Shown in pieces: positions 5,703 to 8,777 of a stretch of 8,777 nucleotides of DNA (positions within the stretch are counted from its first letter, which is position 1; the number at the start of each line of letters is the position of its first letter). Both the position numbers and the translations under genes were made by a program. This DNA comes from Thermomicrobiales bacterium. GTDB taxonomy: Bacteria > Chloroflexota > Limnocylindria > Limnocylindrales > CSP1-4. Location: positions 1 through 8,777 of the forward strand of contig SPCO01000047.1 in assembly GCA_004525275.1 (NCBI GenBank). The letters are read 5' to 3'. A model generated the notes under the pieces. That model saw only the letters and a program-made list of their open reading frames with translations. It was not told where the DNA came from and made no database searches.

Positions 5703-7427
5703 TTGGCGGAGATCGGACAGGTCCTGGGTGGTCGCTACCGCCTGATCGAGTTGCTCGGCAGCGGCGGGATGGCCACCATCTACCGGGCCAATGACGCCGG
5801 CCTTGGTCGCGATGTGGCGCTCAAGCTGCTTCGACCGGAGTATCTGCGCGACCCGGACTTCTCGGCCCGATTCAGACAGGAAGCGCAGGCTGCCGCCTCA
5901 CTCAGTCATGCCAACATCGTCGCCGTGTACGACTACGGCGAGGACCCCAGCGGTCCGTTCATCGTGATGGAGCTGGTCGACGGTGAGGACCTGGCGTCGA
6001 TCCTGAAGCGGAGTGGCGCCCTACCCCCGCGCCAGGCCTCGCGCATCGGCGCCGGCGTTGGTCGCGCCCTGGCCGCCGCTCACGCACGCGGCATCATCCA
6101 TCGCGATATCAAGCCCGGCAACATCCTCATCGGCGCCGATGGTCAGGTCAAAGTCGCCGACTTCGGCATCGCCCGGGCGATCTCTGAGGCACAGGTCACG
6201 CTGCCCGGTACGACCCTCGGGTCGGTCGCCTATTTCAGTCCGGAACAGGCTCGCGGCGAGCCGGCCACGATGGCCTCCGACACGTACAGTCTGGGCATCG
6301 TCCTGTACGAGATGCTGACCGGTGTCCGACCGTGGGAAGGCGATAGTGCCGCCTCGGTCGCACTGGCCCGGCTGACCGGCCCGATCCCGGATCCGATGAC
6401 CGTCCGACCCTCGGTTCCGCCGGATCTGGCACTGATCACCCGGCGCGCCCTGGCCCTCGACTCGCAGGACCGTTGGTCGTCAGCCACCGTCTTCGCAGAC
6501 GCGCTCGAGGAATCGCTCGCAGCGGGCGCAGCCGGTGCTGACGGGGTCGCTGGTGTTGCCGCCGCCGGAGCTGCTGGGGGTTCCGGCACGAGTCGGGCCG
6601 GACTCGCCGGAGCCGCGATCGTCGGAGCCACGGTCGCCTCCGCGACAGCCAATCCGAATGCCGGCGGGATCCCCTATTCGTCGGATGCCTATGTTGGCGC
6701 CGATGGCGACCCGGCGCCGGCCAGTCCGCTGCCCCCGGCCGCGCCCGACGAGGACGACACGAGCCCTCTGGTCTGGGTCGCCGGCATCGTCGCCATCGTG
6801 CTCCTCGCTGTCATCGCGTTCCTCATCTTCCAGCTCGTCTCCGACGGAGGCCGCTCGCCCGTCGAACAGGTGACGGTCCCGAACTTCGTGGGATTGACCT
6901 CCGAGCAGGCCAGCCAGACGGCGACGGCCCTCGGGCTGACCCTCGATCCGACCGCTGATCCCGACTCGGACGCACCCGACGGCACGATCCTGTCCATGGA
7001 TCCGCCCGCGGGCACGACGGTCGACAAGGGCACGGCCATCAAGGTCACGGTGGCGGCCGCCCCAGGGAATGTGCCCGTGCCGGACCTCAAGTTCCTCGAC
7101 GACAGCGGGGCACTCCAGGCCATCTCCGATGCCGGTCTGCGTGTCGGGGTGCGGTCGGAGGCGTTCGATCCGCTCGTCCCGGTCGGTCTCGTGGCCGTCC
7201 AGAACCCGACGGCCGGGATCGTCGTGGCCAAGGGCACGGCTATCGACTACGTCGTCTCCAAGGGCCCGGAACCGACTCCGACGCCTACACCGACGCCTAC
7301 ACCGACCGCCGAACCCACGCCGACGCCGGAGCCAACCCCCGAGCCAACGCCGGTACCAACCCCCGAACCGACGCCAGAACCAACGCCGGAGCCAACGCCG
7401 GAGCCAACGCCGACCCTGGCTCCCTGA
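5703..7427 (+). CDS. Membrane Ser/Thr protein kinase with two PASTA domains (PknB/Stk type)
   Basis: This 574-residue eukaryotic-like kinase phosphorylates Ser/Thr of cytoplasmic targets; relatives sense muropeptides or lipid II through PASTA repeats and tune cell-wall growth and division. The kinase domain is about residues 12-270: Gly loop LLGSGGMATIY (18-28), catalytic Lys41 (VALKLL), HRDIKPGN with Asp135 and Asn140, DFG at 153-155, SPE at 179-181 and Asp193 in the F helix. All catalytic residues are present. An Ala/Gly-rich juxtamembrane linker (271-316) leads to a single transmembrane helix (about 356-379). PASTA 1 spans about 388-451 and PASTA 2 about 455-519. A Pro/Thr/Glu repeat tail (522-571) ends the protein outside the cell. 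The start is TTG at 5703, chosen because GAAGGGG at 5691-5697 precedes it with a 5-nt spacer and MAEIGQVLGGRYRL is a typical kinase N-terminus; the ATG at 5698 is out of frame. Two PASTA domains is fewer than in many PknB proteins. Confidence 0.93.
   Translation: MAEIGQVLGGRYRLIELLGSGGMATIYRANDAGLGRDVALKLLRPEYLRDPDFSARFRQEAQAAASLSHANIVAVYDYGEDPSGPFIVMELVDGEDLASILKRSGALPPRQASRIGAGVGRALAAAHARGIIHRDIKPGNILIGADGQVKVADFGIARAISEAQVTLPGTTLGSVAYFSPEQARGEPATMASDTYSLGIVLYEMLTGVRPWEGDSAASVALARLTGPIPDPMTVRPSVPPDLALITRRALALDSQDRWSSATVFADALEESLAAGAAGADGVAGVAAAGAAGGSGTSRAGLAGAAIVGATVASATANPNAGGIPYSSDAYVGADGDPAPASPLPPAAPDEDDTSPLVWVAGIVAIVLLAVIAFLIFQLVSDGGRSPVEQVTVPNFVGLTSEQASQTATALGLTLDPTADPDSDAPDGTILSMDPPAGTTVDKGTAIKVTVAAAPGNVPVPDLKFLDDSGALQAISDAGLRVGVRSEAFDPLVPVGLVAVQNPTAGIVVAKGTAIDYVVSKGPEPTPTPTPTPTPTAEPTPTPEPTPEPTPVPTPEPTPEPTPEPTPEPTPTLAP
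7272..7412 (+). repeat. Low-complexity Pro-Thr / Glu-Pro-Thr-Pro coding repeat
   Basis: This stretch encodes the C-terminal tail of the kinase as imperfect copies of TP (left part) and EPTP (right part). The DNA unit in the right half is an imperfect 12-mer of the form GAGCCAACGCCG. Synonymous codon changes between copies (ccg/ccc, gag/gaa, aca/acg) suggest selection on the protein rather than very recent slippage. Such tails probably act as extended, possibly glycosylated, spacers through the cell envelope; that role is inferred. Confidence 0.85.
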
Positions 7428-7428
7428 G

Positions 7429-7461
7429 CCGGGCGGTTCAGGCCGTCGGCTCCCCGCCCGG
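7429..7461. terminator. Inverted repeat between the convergent kinase and folB genes
   Basis: CCGGGCGG at 7429-7436 is the exact inverse of CCGCCCGG at 7454-7461 (8 bp, 17-nt loop). A competing pair, GAGCCG at 7426-7431 and CGGCTC at 7447-7452, overlaps it. The two stop codons are 10 bp apart, so the element lies partly inside the folB end. As it is symmetric it could serve both strands, but it has no U-tract on either side. Confidence 0.35.
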
Positions 7462-7818
7462 GCGCACCCGTCGGATCTCGACCCCGGCATAGTCGATCGG
7501 CCCGCCGAGCTTGACCTCAGGCTTGCGGACCCTGACGGTGACGCCGGCGACGTCGAAGCCTGCCAGGACCTCCCGAGCGATCGTCTCGGCGAGCGCCTCC
7601 AGCAGTCGGAGCGACCTCGATTCGACGACCTCTCGAACGAGCTCGTAGACCCTGGCGTAGTCGATCGACTGCTCTAGGTCATCGTTGACGCCGGCGCGCT
7701 GCAGGTCGAGGACGAGCTCGACATCGATCTCGAAGGGTTGCCGGGCGAGTAGCTCGTCGTCGTAGTAGCCGTGAAGACCCAGGAAGCGCATGTTCGAAAG
7801 GACGATCCGGTCACTCAT
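7438..7818 (-). CDS. folB: Dihydroneopterin aldolase
   Basis: This cytoplasmic enzyme of 126 residues cleaves 7,8-dihydroneopterin to 6-hydroxymethyl-7,8-dihydropterin and glycolaldehyde in folate synthesis, usually as an octamer. It begins with IVLSNMRFLGLHGYYDDE, the family N-terminal strand with the conserved HG and Glu22. Tyr54 in SIDYARVY, Glu74 in LLEALAETIA and Lys99 in VRVRKPEVKLGG match the substrate-binding and catalytic positions known in FolB. Length is normal (about 120 residues). The ATG at 7816-7818 overlaps the folP stop (ATGA), so translation is coupled to folP. A fused or adjacent HPPK (folK), common next to folB, is not present: the next gene is the convergent kinase. Confidence 0.92.
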   Translation of the reverse strand: MSDRIVLSNMRFLGLHGYYDDELLARQPFEIDVELVLDLQRAGVNDDLEQSIDYARVYELVREVVESRSLRLLEALAETIAREVLAGFDVAGVTVRVRKPEVKLGGPIDYAGVEIRRVRPGGEPTA

Positions 7819-8651
7819 GACGCCCGCACGATCGCGTCGGTCATGCGCGCCGCCCGGACATTGGCCGTGACATCGTGGACGCGGACGAGGTCGACGCCCG
7901 CCGCGATCCCGAGGGCGGTCGTCGCCAGGGTGGCCTCCAGCCGGTCGGCGGCGGGCAGGTCAAGCACGAGTCCAAGGGTCGACTTGCGACTCGTCCCGAG
8001 CAAGATCGGCCGACCCAGCAAGCGCAATGACGCAAGCTCGCGCAGCAGCTCCAGATTGTGGTCGGACGTCTTGCCGAACCCGAACCCTGGGTCGATGATC
8101 AGATCGTCCCAACCGACACCGAGCTTGAGCGCACGCTCGATGGCATGCTCGAGATCAGCGATCACTTCCGGGATGAACGAGGTGTATCGGGCCTCGGCCC
8201 GGTTGTGCATGATGAGCAGCGGGACGCCGTGATCGGCCGCAAGACGGGCCATCGAATCATCGGCACCGACGCCCCACACATCGTTGATGAGGTCGGCGCC
8301 AGCGGCCAGGGCCGCCTCGGCTACGACCACTTTGGTCGTATCGATGCTCAGCGGGGTACCCGGGAGGGCGGCCCGGAGCGCGGCCACGATGGGCACGACC
8401 CGCGCTCGCTCCTCGTTGGCATCCACCGGTTCATGACCGGGCCTCGTTGACTCGCCGCCGACATCCAGGATATCGGCACCCTCGGCGACCATTCGGAGAC
8501 CCGTCGCGAGCGCGGCCTCGATCGGCTCCGCGGACCCGGCCAGAAGGCCGTCATTCGAGAACGAATCGGGCGTGACGTTGATGATCCCCATCACGAATGT
8601 GCGCTCGCCCCAGGCGAACGTTGACGGGCCGATCCGGGTGGGAGTGATCAT
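7815..8651 (-). CDS. folP: Dihydropteroate synthase
   Basis: This cytoplasmic TIM-barrel enzyme of 278 residues joins p-aminobenzoate to 6-hydroxymethyl-dihydropterin diphosphate to give dihydropteroate; it is the sulfonamide target. Motifs in order: MGIINVTPDSFSNDG (21-35), GGESTRPG (65-72) in the mobile loop, SIDTTK (102-107), LINDVWG (121-127), DPGFGFGKT (187-195), GTSRKS (219-224) and VRVHDV (256-261). All are intact, so the enzyme should be functional. The start ATG at 8649-8651 lies inside an ATGA overlap with the stop of folC upstream, and its own stop overlaps the folB start in the same way. Length is typical of bacterial DHPS. Confidence 0.96.
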   Translation of the reverse strand: MITPTRIGPSTFAWGERTFVMGIINVTPDSFSNDGLLAGSAEPIEAALATGLRMVAEGADILDVGGESTRPGHEPVDANEERARVVPIVAALRAALPGTPLSIDTTKVVVAEAALAAGADLINDVWGVGADDSMARLAADHGVPLLIMHNRAEARYTSFIPEVIADLEHAIERALKLGVGWDDLIIDPGFGFGKTSDHNLELLRELASLRLLGRPILLGTSRKSTLGLVLDLPAADRLEATLATTALGIAAGVDLVRVHDVTANVRAARMTDAIVRAS

Positions 8652-8777
8652 GGTTGCTCGCCCACAAGATACCCGCGGATCATCCCGACGAGATAGAGCG
8701 AACCGGCGACCACGACGGGGCCGGGCCGCTCGAGGGCTCGCTCGATGGCCACCGTCGGATCGGACTCGGCGATCGCC
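8648..8777 (-). CDS. folC: C-terminal end of folylpolyglutamate/dihydrofolate synthase (partial)
   Basis: Only the last 42 residues lie in the window; the gene continues beyond the right edge. The visible end reads ERPGPVVVAGSLYLVGMIRG, which matches the conserved C-terminal strand and helix of the FolC/Mur-ligase family (VVAGSLYLVG or close variants). FolC adds glutamate to dihydropteroate and to folates, the step after FolP. The TGA stop overlaps the folP ATG by ATGA, making folC the first visible member of the folC-folP-folB unit. The fragment is short, but context and motif agree. Confidence 0.82.
   Translation of the reverse strand, partial: AIAESDPTVAIERALERPGPVVVAGSLYLVGMIRGYLVGEQP

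Noticed and set aside
7272..7412. Short regularly spaced repeats resembling a CRISPR-like or minisatellite array
   Set aside because: The period is 6-12 nt, without spacers, and it lies in frame as Pro-Thr/Glu-Pro-Thr-Pro codons of the kinase. It is a coding low-complexity tail.
6480..7490. A 336-codon minus-strand frame over the kinase C-terminal half
   Set aside because: Very Arg/Gly-rich and lying opposite the linker, PASTA domains and tail; it also overlaps the end of folB. Shadow frame.

Overview
The window is high-GC (roughly two thirds G+C by eye), gene-dense bacterial chromosome. It carries eight complete or nearly complete genes, one partial gene at the right edge and one decayed gene. 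The taxon is an inference: the PASTA kinase ends in a long Pro-Thr/Glu-Pro-Thr-Pro extracellular tail and sits beside GalU and folate genes, which suits a Chloroflexota lineage (for example the uncultured soil or freshwater Limnocylindria/Ellin6529-type clades). An actinobacterium cannot be excluded from this sequence alone.

Left part (1-2358, + strand): a small cysteine-bearing protein of unknown function comes first. A 195-bp gap follows with a good sigma70-type promoter candidate. Then comes a two-gene unit: a MerR/BldC-like helix-turn-helix protein with a helical C-terminal domain, coupled by an ATGA overlap to a multi-pass membrane protein I do not recognise.

Middle (2359-4744, + strand): an EamA/DMT-type transporter is followed by the C-terminal part of a DinB-like protein that lacks its N-terminus and carries a one-base frameshift. 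An alpha/beta hydrolase with an intact Ser-Asp-His triad begins 16 bp after the restored DinB stop. A 234-bp gap with a TATACT -10 candidate leads to the next block.

Right part (4745-8777): galU (UTP-glucose-1-phosphate uridylyltransferase) and a PknB-like Ser/Thr kinase with two PASTA domains lie on the + strand. They meet head-on a minus-strand folate cluster read folC (partial) - folP - folB. Its members overlap by ATGA at both junctions, which indicates one translationally coupled operon for consecutive or linked steps of tetrahydrofolate synthesis. The kinase and folB stop codons are only 10 bp apart.

I see no mobile element, CRISPR array, tRNA or rRNA gene, and no clear novel defence or biosynthetic system. 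The points most worth a second look are the truncated and frameshifted DinB remnant, the coupled HTH/membrane-protein pair with a dyad over its promoter, a recurring pattern of GC-rich stem-loops without U-tracts just after stop codons, and a structured leader with a TTG start before the kinase.
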